NCBI RefSeq assembly: GCF_024400215.1
Contig: NZ_CP053748.1
Span: 3,534,001-3,598,000, forward strand
Source of the DNA: Massilia sp. erpn
Lineage (GTDB): Bacteria; Pseudomonadota; Gammaproteobacteria; Burkholderiales; Burkholderiaceae_D
Reading direction: 5' to 3'
Length of the DNA: 64,000 nucleotides
Both the position numbers and the translations under genes were made by a program. The notes below the pieces were generated by a model. That model was not told the origin of the DNA, did not search any database, and saw only the letters and a program-made list of their open reading frames with translations. The first letter of the stretch is position 1. Each line of letters begins with the position of its first letter. Of this stretch, positions 45,514 through 60,420 are shown piece after piece.

Positions 45514-46875
45514 ATGTCCGAAAACAAAAAAGCCGAGAAAATCGTCGCCATCAAAGGCATGAATGACATTCTGCCGGCCGACGCCCACCTGTGGGAACTG
45601 TTCGAAAACACCGCCCAGTCCATCATGCAGAGCTATGGCTTCCAGCAGATCCGCACGCCGATCGTGGAAGAGACCCGCCTGTTCGCGCGCGCCATCGGCG
45701 CCGTGACCGATATCGTGGAAAAGGAGATGTACTCCTTCACCGATTCGATGAACGCCGACCAGCTCACCCTGCGTCCTGAAAACACCGCCGGCGTGGTGCG
45801 CGCCGTGCTGGAACACAATCTGGTGTACGAAGGCCCGAAACGCCTGTGGTACAAGGGCCAGATGTTCCGCCACGAGAAGCCGCAGCGCGGCCGCTACCGC
45901 CAGTTCCACCAGTTCGGCGCCGAAGCCGTGGGCTTCACCGGTCCGGACATCGACGCGGAACTGATCATGCTGTGCCGCCGCCTGTGGGACGACCTGGGTC
46001 TGCAGAACATCCGCCTGGAGCTGAACTCCATCGGCGACGCCGAGGAGCGCGCGCGCCACCGCGTCGACCTGATCGCCTACCTGGAACAGCACGAGGACAT
46101 TCTCGACGCCGAAGCCAAGCGCCGCCTGCACAGCAATCCGCTGCGCATCCTGGACACCAAGAACCCTGCCATGCAGGAGATGGTCAACCAGGCGCCCAAG
46201 CTGCTCGACTACCTGGGCGCGGAATCGCTGGCCCACTTCGAAGGCGTGCAGAAGATCCTCAAGGCGAACAATATCCCCTTCGTGATCAATACCCGCCTGG
46301 TGCGCGGCATCGATTACTACAACCGCACCGTGTTCGAATGGGTGACGGACGAACTGGGCGCGCAAGGCACGGTCTGCGCCGGCGGCCGCTATGACCCGCT
46401 GATCGAAATGTTCGGCGGCAAACCGACGCCGGCCGTGGGCTTCGCCATGGGCATCGAGCGCCTGATCGAACTGATGAAGGCCGCCGGCGACATCGCCGAG
46501 CCTAGCCAGTGCGACGTCTACATGGTGCACCAGGGCGAGGAAGCCCAGATGCAATCCTTCGTGCTGGCCGAGCGCCTGCGCGACGCCGGCCTGGATGTGG
46601 TGCTGCACTGCGCCGCCACCACCGGTCCTGGCAGCTTCAAATCGCAGATGAAGAAGGCCGACGCCAGCGGCGCCGCCTTCGCCGTCATCATGGGCGAGGA
46701 TGAAGTGGCCAACAAGACCGCCAGCGTGAAAGCGCTGCGCGGCGAAGAGGGCGAGCAGCAGCAAGCCACCGTGCCCTTCGACGGTGTGGTGGACCATATC
46801 GTGGACCAGATCGCAGGTTGTGGAGACGACTGCGACCATGACCACGACCACGTGCATCACCACCGCTTTCACTGA
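45514..46875 (+). CDS. hisS: Histidine-tRNA ligase with a His-rich C-terminal tail
   Basis: 453 residues. Class II synthetase: [20 protein letters not shown], motif 2 [20 protein letters not shown], histidine motifs [15 protein letters not shown] and [20 protein letters not shown] (with motif 3 [12 protein letters not shown]). The anticodon-binding domain runs to about residue 435. Beyond it is an unusual tail, [18 protein letters not shown], with seven His and two Cys in 18 residues, which is not needed for aminoacylation and looks metal-binding. It charges tRNA-His. It lies 21 bases after ispG. Confidence 0.97.
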   Translation: MSENKKAEKIVAIKGMNDILPADAHLWELFENTAQSIMQSYGFQQIRTPIVEETRLFARAIGAVTDIVEKEMYSFTDSMNADQLTLRPENTAGVVRAVLEHNLVYEGPKRLWYKGQMFRHEKPQRGRYRQFHQFGAEAVGFTGPDIDAELIMLCRRLWDDLGLQNIRLELNSIGDAEERARHRVDLIAYLEQHEDILDAEAKRRLHSNPLRILDTKNPAMQEMVNQAPKLLDYLGAESLAHFEGVQKILKANNIPFVINTRLVRGIDYYNRTVFEWVTDELGAQGTVCAGGRYDPLIEMFGGKPTPAVGFAMGIERLIELMKAAGDIAEPSQCDVYMVHQGEEAQMQSFVLAERLRDAGLDVVLHCAATTGPGSFKSQMKKADASGAAFAVIMGEDEVANKTASVKALRGEEGEQQQATVPFDGVVDHIVDQIAGCGDDCDHDHDHVHHHRFH

Positions 46876-46921
46876 TCCGAGCAGCACTCCTTCAACCCGA
46901 TAAACGATAAGCAGACAGACA

Positions 46922-47572
46922 ATGGCATACGATCTCGAAGAACAAGAACAGCTTGCTTCCCTCAAGGCTTGGTGGGCGAAGTACGGCAACCTGACGTCCT
47001 GGGTGGTGATCGCCGGCCTGGCCGCCTTCTCCGGCTGGAACGGCTGGAACTACTATCAGCGCAACCAGGCGGCGCAAGCTTCGACCCTGTACGATGAAAT
47101 GCAGACGTCGGTGGGCAAGGACAACGCCAAGGTGCAGCGTGCCGCCGGCGATATCCAGAGCCGCTTCAGCGCCACCGCCTATGCGCAGATGAGCGCCCTG
47201 GTGGCCGCCAAGAGCGCCTTCGATGCCAACGATATGAAGGCTGCCAAGGCCCAGCTGCAATGGGTGATCGAGAAGGGCAATGAAGAGTACAAGGCTGTCG
47301 CCAAGCTGCGTCTGGCCGGCGTGCTGCTGGACGAGAAAGCCTACGACGAAGCGCTGAAAGTGCTGGCCGGCGACAGCTCGCCGCAGTTCAGCGGCGCCGT
47401 GGCCGACCGCAAGGGCGATATCCTGGTGGCGCAGAACAAGCTGGTGGAAGCCCGCGCCGCCTACAAGGCCGCGCTGGATGCGACCGACAAGAAGAACCCC
47501 GGCCGCCAGCTCATCGAGCTGAAGCTGGAAGCCATCGGCGGCAGCGTGCCGGAAGAGAAAGCCGCCGCCTAA
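46922..47572 (+). CDS. yfgM: YfgM family tetratricopeptide-repeat membrane protein
   Basis: 216 residues. The cytoplasmic start MAYDLEEQEQLASLKAWWAK leads to one membrane span at about 24-43 (LTSWVVIAGLAAFSGWNGWN) and a periplasmic TPR_21 domain (AAGDIQSRFSATAYAQMSAL, KAAKAQLQWVIEKGN). In E. coli YfgM works as a periplasmic chaperone partner at the Sec translocon with PpiD. The position between hisS and bamB is the standard one. Confidence 0.92.
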   Translation: MAYDLEEQEQLASLKAWWAKYGNLTSWVVIAGLAAFSGWNGWNYYQRNQAAQASTLYDEMQTSVGKDNAKVQRAAGDIQSRFSATAYAQMSALVAAKSAFDANDMKAAKAQLQWVIEKGNEEYKAVAKLRLAGVLLDEKAYDEALKVLAGDSSPQFSGAVADRKGDILVAQNKLVEARAAYKAALDATDKKNPGRQLIELKLEAIGGSVPEEKAAA

Positions 47573-47626
47573 GCGCCGCGCTCCCACGAGCAGTACCCCA
47601 TCTCCAGGATTGAGGTAAACATATTT

Positions 47627-48769
47627 ATGCGTATCACCGGAAAAGTAATTGGCGTCAGCCTGCTGGCTCTGGCCTCGGGTTGCAGCTCCCTGAACCCTTT
47701 CGCCTCGGAAGAGAAAAACAAGCCGGCCTCGCTGGTTGAACTGAAGTCGCCGATGGCCGTGCGCACCGTCTGGAAGCATTCGGTCGGCAAGGCCGGCGCG
47801 GCGGTCTTCTCGCCCGCGCTGTCGGGCGCCAGCCTGTACCTGGCCGACGCCGATGGCGCCATCGAGCGCATCGACGCCGCCAGCGGCAAGCAGCAGTGGC
47901 GCATCAAGGCCGGCAGCGATCTGACCGCCGGCGTGGCCACCAACGGCAGCGTGGTGGTGGTGGGCGGCGTCAAGGGACAGGTGCTGGCTTTCGACGCCGA
48001 CGGCAAATCGCTGTGGAAGGCGCAAGCCAGCAGCGAAGTGCTGTCCAACCCGGTGGTGGGCGAGGATGTGGTGGTGGTGCGCACGGTGGACAACAAGATC
48101 ACCGCCTATGAAGCCAAGACCGGCAAGCAGCGCTGGACGGTGCAGCGCACCACGCCGGCCCTGACCCTGCGCAATGCGCCGGGCATGGTGATCGCGGGCA
48201 GCAATGTCTACGTGGCCCAGCCGGGCGGCAAGCTGCTGGCCCTGACCCTGGCGGCCGGCCTGCCGCGCTTCGAGGTGGCCGTGGCCGAACCGCGCGGCGC
48301 CACCGAACTGGAACGTGTGGCCGACATCGCCGGCACGCCGGTGGTGTACGAGCAGGATATCTGCGCCGTCACCTATCAGGGCCGCGTCGGCTGCTTCGAC
48401 CTGAACACCGGTGTCGGCCGCTGGAACAAGGATACCTCGTCCGATGTGGGCGTGGCCGTGGACCAGCGCTTCGTCTTTGTCTCCGACGACAAGGGCGCCG
48501 TGATCGCTTACGGCCGTGAAGGCGGCCAGAGCGCATGGAAGAATGAAAAACTGGAGAACCGCCGTCTGTCCACGCCGCTGTCGTATGGCCGCGCCGTGGC
48601 GGTGGGCGATCTCCAAGGCTATGTCCACTTCCTGTCGCGGGAAGACGGGGCATTGATTGGCCGCGTCGCCACCGATGGCAGCCCGATTCGTTCGGTGCCC
48701 CTGGTGGCTGGCACGAATTTGATTTTCCAAACCCAAGCAGGAACAGTGACCGCTCTCGCGGTCGAGTAA
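47627..48769 (+). CDS. bamB: Outer membrane protein assembly factor BamB
   Basis: 380 residues. Lipobox [11 protein letters not shown]. An eight-bladed PQQ-type beta-propeller follows, with repeats such as [57 protein letters not shown] and [18 protein letters not shown]. It is a lipoprotein of the BAM complex that supports beta-barrel insertion. It is followed 10 bases later by der, as in many proteobacteria. Confidence 0.96.
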   Translation: MRITGKVIGVSLLALASGCSSLNPFASEEKNKPASLVELKSPMAVRTVWKHSVGKAGAAVFSPALSGASLYLADADGAIERIDAASGKQQWRIKAGSDLTAGVATNGSVVVVGGVKGQVLAFDADGKSLWKAQASSEVLSNPVVGEDVVVVRTVDNKITAYEAKTGKQRWTVQRTTPALTLRNAPGMVIAGSNVYVAQPGGKLLALTLAAGLPRFEVAVAEPRGATELERVADIAGTPVVYEQDICAVTYQGRVGCFDLNTGVGRWNKDTSSDVGVAVDQRFVFVSDDKGAVIAYGREGGQSAWKNEKLENRRLSTPLSYGRAVAVGDLQGYVHFLSREDGALIGRVATDGSPIRSVPLVAGTNLIFQTQAGTVTALAVE

Positions 48770-48779
48770 TACTTATAAA

Positions 48780-50123
48780 ATGAAGCCGGTAATCGCACTC
48801 GTAGGTCGCCCGAACGTCGGGAAATCGACCCTATTCAATCGTCTGACCCGCTCGCGCGATGCGCTGGTGGCGGACTTGCCTGGTCTGACGCGTGACCGTC
48901 ACTATGGCGAGGGCCGCGTCGGCGAACGTCCCTTCCTGGTCATCGATACCGGCGGTTTCGAGCCGGTCGCCAAGGATGGCATCATGTTCCAGATGGCCCT
49001 GCAGACCAAGCAGGCCGTGGCTGAAGCCGACGTGGTCATCTTCCTGGTCGATGGCCGTCAGGGCATGACCCCGCACGACAAGACCATCACCGACTTCCTG
49101 CGCAAGAGCGGCCGTCCGGTGCTGCTGGTGGTGAACAAGGCCGAGGGCATGCGCTACACGGCCGTGGTCTCGGACTTCTATGAGCTGGGCCTGGGCGAAC
49201 CGTACGCCATCTCGTCCGCCCATGGCGACGGCGTCAACGACCTGGTGCAGGAAGCGCTGGACAAGGCCTTCGAATCGCGTCCGGCCGACGAGGACGAGCT
49301 GCTGCCCGAAGAGCGCGGCGTGAAGATCGCCCTGGTGGGCCGCCCGAACGTGGGCAAGTCCACCCTGATCAACACCCTGCTCGGCGAAGAGCGCGTGATC
49401 GCCTTCGACATGCCGGGCACCACGCGCGACTCGATCGAGATTCCGTTCGAGCGCGAAGGCAAGAACTACACCCTGATCGACACCGCCGGCATCCGCCGCC
49501 GCGGCAAGGTGTTCGAAGCCATCGAGAAATTCTCGGTGGTGAAGACGCTGCAATCGATTTCGGAAGCGAACGTGGTGATCCTGATGCTGGATGCCCAGCA
49601 GGACGTCTCCGAGCAGGATGCCCACATCGCCGGCTTCATCCTGGAGTCGGGCCGCGCCCTGGTGCTGGCCGTGAACAAATGGGACGGCCTGCAATCGCAC
49701 CAGCGCGACCAGATCAAGATGGACCTGGACCGCAAGCTCGATTTCCTCGGCTTCGCCAAGACCCACTTCATCTCGGCGCTGAAATCGACCGGCATCGGCC
49801 CGCTGATGAAATCCGTCGATGCAGCCTACGCGGCGGCCACCGCCAACCTGGGCACGCCGAAGCTGACCCGTGCCTTGCAGGAAGCGATCGAGAAGCAGGA
49901 GCCGAAGCGCAAGGGCGGCCTGCGGCCGAAGATGCGTTATGCCCACCAGGGTGGCATGAATCCGCCGGTCATCGTCATCCACGGCAATTCGCTGGATGCG
50001 GTGAGCGAGCCGTATAAGCGTTATCTGGAAAAGCATTTCCGCGACACCTTCTCGCTGGTCGGCACGCCGCTGCGCATTGAGTTGCGTACCGGCAAAAATC
50101 CTTTCGATAAAAGAGAGAAATAA
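48780..50123 (+). CDS. der: Ribosome biogenesis GTPase Der (EngA)
   Basis: 447 residues with two tandem GTPase domains. First G1 GRPNVGKST at residues 9-17 with [14 protein letters not shown] and NKAEG; second G1 near residue 187 ([20 protein letters not shown]) with [20 protein letters not shown] and NKWDGL. The C-terminal KH-like domain ends [20 protein letters not shown]. Essential for 50S subunit maturation. It is probably co-transcribed with bamB. Confidence 0.98.
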   Translation: MKPVIALVGRPNVGKSTLFNRLTRSRDALVADLPGLTRDRHYGEGRVGERPFLVIDTGGFEPVAKDGIMFQMALQTKQAVAEADVVIFLVDGRQGMTPHDKTITDFLRKSGRPVLLVVNKAEGMRYTAVVSDFYELGLGEPYAISSAHGDGVNDLVQEALDKAFESRPADEDELLPEERGVKIALVGRPNVGKSTLINTLLGEERVIAFDMPGTTRDSIEIPFEREGKNYTLIDTAGIRRRGKVFEAIEKFSVVKTLQSISEANVVILMLDAQQDVSEQDAHIAGFILESGRALVLAVNKWDGLQSHQRDQIKMDLDRKLDFLGFAKTHFISALKSTGIGPLMKSVDAAYAAATANLGTPKLTRALQEAIEKQEPKRKGGLRPKMRYAHQGGMNPPVIVIHGNSLDAVSEPYKRYLEKHFRDTFSLVGTPLRIELRTGKNPFDKREK

Positions 50124-50220
50124 GCGGAAGTCATTTCCAACGTTGGAAATATTTTTGCTGGAGCGGATGCGCAATCTGCAAAAAGCGGAAAAACAGGTTA
50201 CAGTATCCTTGGAGCCGCCT

Positions 50221-50244
50221 TCTCTGCCATTTTTATTGCAGAGA
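50221..50244 (+). promoter_or_regulatory. Inverted repeat upstream of hfq
   Basis: TCTCTGC and GCAGAGA separated by 10 AT-rich bases, about 75 bp before the hfq ATG in the 193-bp der-hfq gap. It may be a hairpin in the hfq leader or a binding site. No clear promoter could be fixed in the same gap. Confidence 0.35.
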
Positions 50245-50316
50245 AGTGGTGGGCTGGCACTTGAAATCAAGCGTTTCGCCTCCAATTCCAACACAACAAC
50301 ATAAAATGGAGCTGTT

Positions 50317-50553
50317 ATGAGCAACAAAGGGCAATTATTACAAGACCCATTCCTGAACGCGCTGCGTAAAGAGCATGTTCCTGTTTCGATTTATCTGGTC
50401 AACGGCATTAAGCTGCAAGGCCATATTGAATCGTTCGACCAGTACGTCGTCCTGCTGCGCAATACCGTCACCCAAATGGTGTATAAACACGCCATTTCGA
50501 CTGTGGTGCCGGCGCGCGCCGTCAACCTGAATATCGAATCCGAGGCGGAGTAA
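50317..50553 (+). CDS. hfq: RNA chaperone Hfq
   Basis: 78 residues. Sm1 motif [40 protein letters not shown], and Sm2 segment [19 protein letters not shown] (the YKHA proximal-face residues). It forms a hexamer that pairs small RNAs with mRNAs. The short tail (NIESEAE) is typical of betaproteobacterial Hfq. AATGGAGC precedes the ATG. hflX follows, the usual hfq-hflX-hflK-hflC order. Confidence 0.98.
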   Translation: MSNKGQLLQDPFLNALRKEHVPVSIYLVNGIKLQGHIESFDQYVVLLRNTVTQMVYKHAISTVVPARAVNLNIESEAE

Positions 50554-50613
50554 GCGCGTTGACTTTAATGGCAACGCAGCTTCGCCTTTTAACTTCTTTT
50601 GCCTGACCGTCGT

Positions 50614-51759
50614 ATGCGCGCAGCACTAGTCGGAGTCGATTTCGGTCAGGGCGATTTCGCCGCCAGTATCGAGGAATTGATGTTGCTCGCCCGTTCGGCG
50701 GGCGCAAACCCTGTCGCCACGGTGACGGGCAAGCGTTCCAGTCCGGACGCGGCGTATTTCGTCGGCAGCGGCAAGGCCGACGAAATCGGCCATGCCGTGC
50801 AGGATCAGCAGCTCGAAATCGTCATCTTCAACCACGCCCTGTCGCCGGCCCAGCAGCGTAATCTGGAAAAGCGCCTGAATGTGCGTGTGCTGGACCGTAC
50901 CAGCCTGATTCTCGATATCTTCGCGCAGCGCGCGCAGAGCCACGAGGGCAAGCTGCAGGTGGAGCTGGCGCAGCTGCAGCACTTGGCCACGCGCCTGATC
51001 CGCGGCTGGACCCACTTGGAACGGCAGAAGGGCGGTATCGGCTTGCGTGGTCCGGGCGAGACCCAGCTCGAGACCGACCGCCGGCTGATCGGCGAGCGCG
51101 TTAAGATGCTGCGCGCGCGTCTGGCCAAGCTGCGCAAGCAGCACGAGACCCAGCGCCGCGCGCGAGGCCGCAACAATACTTTCTCGGTGTCCCTGGTCGG
51201 CTATACCAATGCCGGCAAATCGACGCTGTTCAACAGCATGACCAAGGCCGGCGTGTATGTCGCCGACCAGCTGTTCGCCACCCTGGATACGACCTCGCGC
51301 CGCGTCTACATGGGCGAGGAGGTGGGCACGGTGGTGGTGTCGGATACGGTGGGTTTCGTGCGCGAACTGCCGCACCAGCTGGTGGCCGCTTTCCGCGCCA
51401 CGCTGGAAGAAACCATCCACGCCGACCTGCTGCTGCACGTGGTCGATGCCGCCAGTCCGGTGCGCATGGAACAGATCGAGCAGGTCAACCTGGTGCTCAA
51501 GGAAATCGGCGCCGATCACATCCCCCAGATCCTGGTGTGGAACAAGATCGACGCGGCCGGCCTGGAGCCTTCGGTTGAGCGTGATGAGTATGATAAGATT
51601 TCCCGCGTTTTCACCAGCGCGCGCACGGGCCAGGGCCTGGATCTGCTGCGCGGCGCGATCACCGAAGCGGCCAGGGATGCACAGGACAGGGCCGGCGCCG
51701 AAGAGGACTATTTGGCGCCGGACAGTATTTCCACCTTCACCCATGTCGGATCACATTAA
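50614..51759 (+). CDS. hflX: GTPase HflX
   Basis: 381 residues from ATG 50614. N-terminal HflX domain (SSPDAAYFVGSGKADEIGHA, IFNHALSPAQQRNLEKRLNV), then the GGIGLRGPGETQLETDRR signature with its coiled coil and the G domain with G1 GYTNAGKST at residues 196-204, DTVGFVRELPHQLVAAFRAT, and NKID. It binds 50S subunits and splits stalled ribosomes under stress. The in-frame TTG 15 bases upstream is less likely as start. Confidence 0.96.
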   Translation: MRAALVGVDFGQGDFAASIEELMLLARSAGANPVATVTGKRSSPDAAYFVGSGKADEIGHAVQDQQLEIVIFNHALSPAQQRNLEKRLNVRVLDRTSLILDIFAQRAQSHEGKLQVELAQLQHLATRLIRGWTHLERQKGGIGLRGPGETQLETDRRLIGERVKMLRARLAKLRKQHETQRRARGRNNTFSVSLVGYTNAGKSTLFNSMTKAGVYVADQLFATLDTTSRRVYMGEEVGTVVVSDTVGFVRELPHQLVAAFRATLEETIHADLLLHVVDAASPVRMEQIEQVNLVLKEIGADHIPQILVWNKIDAAGLEPSVERDEYDKISRVFTSARTGQGLDLLRGAITEAARDAQDRAGAEEDYLAPDSISTFTHVGSH

Positions 51760-51762
51760 AAC

Positions 51763-53055
51763 ATGCCTCTTCCCCTCCTAAAAAGAATAGGCTTGAAGCT
51801 GTCGCTGAACGACCCTCGCTGGGGTTCGGGCAATAAGGATGGCAACAAGCACGCCCAAGAAGGCAAAAAGCCCGGTAACGAAGGCCCACCGGATCTGGAC
51901 CAGCTGTGGCGCGATTTCAATCAGCGCCTGAATGGCCTGTTCGGCCAGAAGAACCGCGGCAGCGGCAGCAATGGCGGCGGCAGCGGTGGCAGCGGCGGCG
52001 AGATGAAGGGCGCCGGCGCCACCTTTGGCGCGGTCGGCGCGATTGCGGCCCTGGTCTGGCTGGCCAGCGGTGCGTTCATCGTCCAGGAGGGGCAGACCGG
52101 GGTCGTGACGACCTTCGGCAAATTCAGCCACACCACGCCGGCCGGTTTCAACTGGCGCTGGCCTTATCCTTTCCAGGCTGACGAAACGGTCAACGTGTCC
52201 CAGGTGCGCACGGTGGAAGTGGGTTACCGCTCGAACGTGAAGAACAAGCAGGCGCGCGAATCGCTGATGCTGACCGATGACGAGAACATCATCGATATCC
52301 AGTTCGCCGTGCAGTTCAAGCTGAAAGACCCGGTGGCCTGGCTGTACAACAACCGCGACCCGGAAGACACGGTGCGCCAGGTGGCCGAGACCTCGATCCG
52401 CGAAATCGTCGGCAAGAGCAAGATGGACTTCGTGCTGTACGAGGGCCGCGAGAAAGTCGCGTTTGAAACCCAGCAGCTGATGCAGCAGATTCTGGACCGC
52501 TACGCCTCCGGCGTGCAGGTGACGAATGTGACCATGCAGGGCGTGCAGCCGCCGGAGCAGGTGCAAGCCGCCTTCGACGACGCTGTGAAAGCCAGCCAGG
52601 ACCGCGAGCGCCAGAAAAACGAAGGCCAGGCCTATGCCAACGACGTGGTGCCGAAGGCGCGCGGCGAGGCATTCCGCCTGCTGCAGCAGGCCGAGGCTTA
52701 CCGCGCGCAAGTGACGGAAAACGCATCCGGTAACGCCGACCGCTTCAAGCAGGTGCTGGTCGAGTACCAGAAGGCGCCGGCCGTGACGCGCGACCGCATG
52801 TATCTGGACACCATGCAGCAGATCTTCGCCAGCACCAGCAAGGTCATGGTCGATTCCAAGTCCGGCAGCAATCTGCTGTATCTGCCGCTGGACAAGCTGA
52901 TCTCCCAGGTGGCCGCCAGCGATGCCGCCGCGCGCGCCAATGCGACGCCGCCGCCGCCGACCGCCATCCTGCTGCCGGATAATCCGCCGCAGATGGACCT
53001 GAACCGCCGCGACAGCCGTTCGCGCGAATCGTCTCGTGATCGGGAGAGCCGTTAA
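51763..53055 (+). CDS. hflK: FtsH protease activity modulator HflK
   Basis: 430 residues. The cytoplasmic head is Gly/Asn-rich (KNRGSGSNGGGSGGSGGEMK) after the SLNDPRWGSGN signature. One membrane span lies near residues 86-106 (ATFGAVGAIAALVWLASGAF), then the SPFH/band-7 domain (FIVQEGQTGVVTTFGKFSHT, YRSNVKNKQARESLMLTDDE). With HflC it forms a periplasmic cage that regulates FtsH. The true start may lie slightly downstream of 51763, closer to SLNDPRWG; no strong ribosome site decides it. It overlaps hflC by one base. Confidence 0.95.
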   Translation: MPLPLLKRIGLKLSLNDPRWGSGNKDGNKHAQEGKKPGNEGPPDLDQLWRDFNQRLNGLFGQKNRGSGSNGGGSGGSGGEMKGAGATFGAVGAIAALVWLASGAFIVQEGQTGVVTTFGKFSHTTPAGFNWRWPYPFQADETVNVSQVRTVEVGYRSNVKNKQARESLMLTDDENIIDIQFAVQFKLKDPVAWLYNNRDPEDTVRQVAETSIREIVGKSKMDFVLYEGREKVAFETQQLMQQILDRYASGVQVTNVTMQGVQPPEQVQAAFDDAVKASQDRERQKNEGQAYANDVVPKARGEAFRLLQQAEAYRAQVTENASGNADRFKQVLVEYQKAPAVTRDRMYLDTMQQIFASTSKVMVDSKSGSNLLYLPLDKLISQVAASDAAARANATPPPPTAILLPDNPPQMDLNRRDSRSRESSRDRESR

Positions 53056-53951
53056 TGAACCGTATAGTCAGTACCCTGATCGCGGGCTTCGTGGCCCTGA
53101 TGCTGCTCTCGTCCACCGTCTTCGTGGTGGACCAGCGCAAATACGCGATTGTCTTCGCCCTGGGCGAAGTGAAGCAGGTGATCAACCAGCCCGGCTTGCA
53201 CTTCAAGCTGCCGCCGCCATTCCAGAACGTGCTGTATCTGGACAAGCGCATCATGACCATCGATTCGCCTGATGCCGACCGCTTCATCACGGCCGAGAAG
53301 ATGAATATCCTGGTCGATGCCTTCGTCAAATGGCGCATCAACGATCCACGCCTGTACTTCGTCAGCTTCAGCGGCGACGAGAGTCGCGCGCGCGACCGCA
53401 TGTCGCAGATCATCAAGGCGGCCCTGAACGACGAAATCACCAAGCGCACCGTGCGCGAAGTGATTTCCGGCCAGCGTGGCAAGGTGATGGAGGCGATCCG
53501 CTCCAAGGTGATCGCCGAGGCCAAGCAGATCGGCGTCGAGATCATTGACGTGCGCCTGAAGCGCGTGGACTATGTGGAGCAGATCAACAACTCCGTGTAC
53601 GAGCGCATGAAGGCCGAGCGCGTGCGCGTGGCCAACGAGCTGCGTTCCACCGGCGGCGCCGAGTCGGAGAAAGTCCGCGCCGACGCCGACAAGCAGCGTA
53701 CCGTGATCCTGGCCGAAGCCTACCGCGAAGCCGAGAAGATCAAGGGCGAGGGCGATGCCAAGGCATCGCAGATTTACGCCGACGCTTTCGGCCGCAATCC
53801 GGAGTTCTACAAGTTCTACCGCAGCCTGGAAGCTTACCGCGCTTCGTTCAAGAGCAAGGCCGACGTGATGCTGGTCGATCCGAACTCGGACTTCTTCCGC
53901 TACTTCAAGAACAGCGGCGCCTCCGGCGGCGGTGCACCTGGCAAGAAGTAA
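53055..53951 (+). CDS. hflC: Protease modulator HflC
   Basis: 298 residues. An N-terminal signal-anchor (IVSTLIAGFVALMLLSSTVF) is followed by an SPFH domain (VVDQRKYAIVFALGEVKQVI, KRIMTIDSPDADRFITAEKM) and a C-terminal helical region rich in Glu/Ala/Lys (EAYREAEKIKGEGDAKASQI). It is the partner of HflK in the FtsH-regulating complex. Its ATG uses the last base of the hflK stop (TAATG). Confidence 0.96.
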   Translation: MNRIVSTLIAGFVALMLLSSTVFVVDQRKYAIVFALGEVKQVINQPGLHFKLPPPFQNVLYLDKRIMTIDSPDADRFITAEKMNILVDAFVKWRINDPRLYFVSFSGDESRARDRMSQIIKAALNDEITKRTVREVISGQRGKVMEAIRSKVIAEAKQIGVEIIDVRLKRVDYVEQINNSVYERMKAERVRVANELRSTGGAESEKVRADADKQRTVILAEAYREAEKIKGEGDAKASQIYADAFGRNPEFYKFYRSLEAYRASFKSKADVMLVDPNSDFFRYFKNSGASGGGAPGKK

Positions 53952-53970
53952 AAGCTGAAGAAAAGACAAG

Positions 53971-54012
53971 CTGGGGTCGCGCGCCGCAAGGTGCGCGGCC
54001 CCAAGTTTTTTC
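53971..54012 (+). terminator. Rho-independent terminator after hflC
   Basis: GGGGTCGCGCGCC pairs with GGTGCGCGGCCCC (G-T pairs included) around a small CAA-type loop, followed by AAGTTTTTTCC. The next 110 bp to hisZ hold a TAAAAT-type -10 candidate and a T-run, consistent with a fresh promoter. Confidence 0.78.
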
Positions 54013-54122
54013 CTGTTAGCTTATGATTTCGCGTAAAATACGCGGTTTGGCCCGCCGCTTATTGCGTTGCGGCGCCGCGTCGCATAGTCTATTTTTTTAA
54101 TCAATCCCTATCCGGTTTTCCC

Positions 54123-56601
<2,479 letters not shown>

Positions 56602-56631
56602 AAAGCAATTCGCACAACAAGAGGTATTTAC

Positions 56632-57177
56632 ATGAACACCCCTCAAACGAACGAAAAACACCTGTGGGTGTCGTGGGATGAGTATCACCGCCTGATCGAG
56701 CGCCTGGCGCTCAAGGTCCATGAGTCGGGCTGGAAGTTCGACATGGTGCTGTGCCTGGCGCGCGGCGGCGTGCGTCCCGGCGACGTCTTCTCGCGTATTT
56801 TCGACGTGCCGCTGGCCATCCTGTCGACCAGCTCCTACCGCGCGGAAGCCGGTACGGTGCAGGGCGACCTGGATATCGCCAAGTACATGACGATGACCAA
56901 AGGTCCGCTGTCCGGCAAGATCCTGCTGGTCGACGACCTGGCCGATTCCGGCGTGACCCTGACCAAGGTCATGAAGCATCTGAAGGAAAACTTCGAAGGC
57001 GTGACCGAAGTGCGTTCGGCCGTGATCTGGACCAAGGGCTGCTCCACCTTCAAGCCTGACTACCAGATGGAAGAACTGCCGCACAACCCATGGATCCACC
57101 AGCCGTTCGAAGACTACGACGGCCTGCGCCCGCACCAGCTGGCCGCATGGATCAAGAAAGGCGAAACCGCTGCCTGA
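56632..57177 (+). CDS. Purine phosphoribosyltransferase (type I PRTase)
   Basis: 181 residues. Opening LWVSWDEYHRLIERLALKVH; hood and core VLCLARGGVRPGDVFSRIFD; the PRPP-binding motif ILLVDDLADSGVTLTKVMKH (two adjacent Asp) near residue 101; and IWTKGCSTFKPDYQMEELPH. The family covers xanthine/hypoxanthine/guanine salvage enzymes (Gpt-like); the exact base is not clear. Position after purA and the AGAGG site suggest co-transcription with purine genes. Confidence 0.9.
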   Translation: MNTPQTNEKHLWVSWDEYHRLIERLALKVHESGWKFDMVLCLARGGVRPGDVFSRIFDVPLAILSTSSYRAEAGTVQGDLDIAKYMTMTKGPLSGKILLVDDLADSGVTLTKVMKHLKENFEGVTEVRSAVIWTKGCSTFKPDYQMEELPHNPWIHQPFEDYDGLRPHQLAAWIKKGETAA

Positions 57178-57201
57178 GCGTAGCGGCAAGCGCAAGCCAT
57201 A

Positions 57202-57242
57202 AAAATGGCGGGAAGGCTGTAAAGCCTTCCCGCCATTTTCTT
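57202..57242. terminator. Bidirectional terminator between the PRTase gene and czcA
   Basis: A long perfect stem, AAAATGGCGGGAAGGCT against AGCCTTCCCGCCATTTT, with a 3-base GTA loop. T-rich sequence follows on the plus strand and the A-run gives T on the minus strand. It serves both convergent operons. Confidence 0.93.
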
Positions 57243-60401
<3,159 letters not shown>

Positions 60402-60420
60402 GGTCGATATCCTCTTCGCG

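Noticed and set aside
50256..50275. Sigma-54-like promoter (CTGGCACTTGAAATCAAGC) upstream of hfq
   Set aside because: The GG and GC elements are 3 bases too far apart for a -24/-12 promoter.
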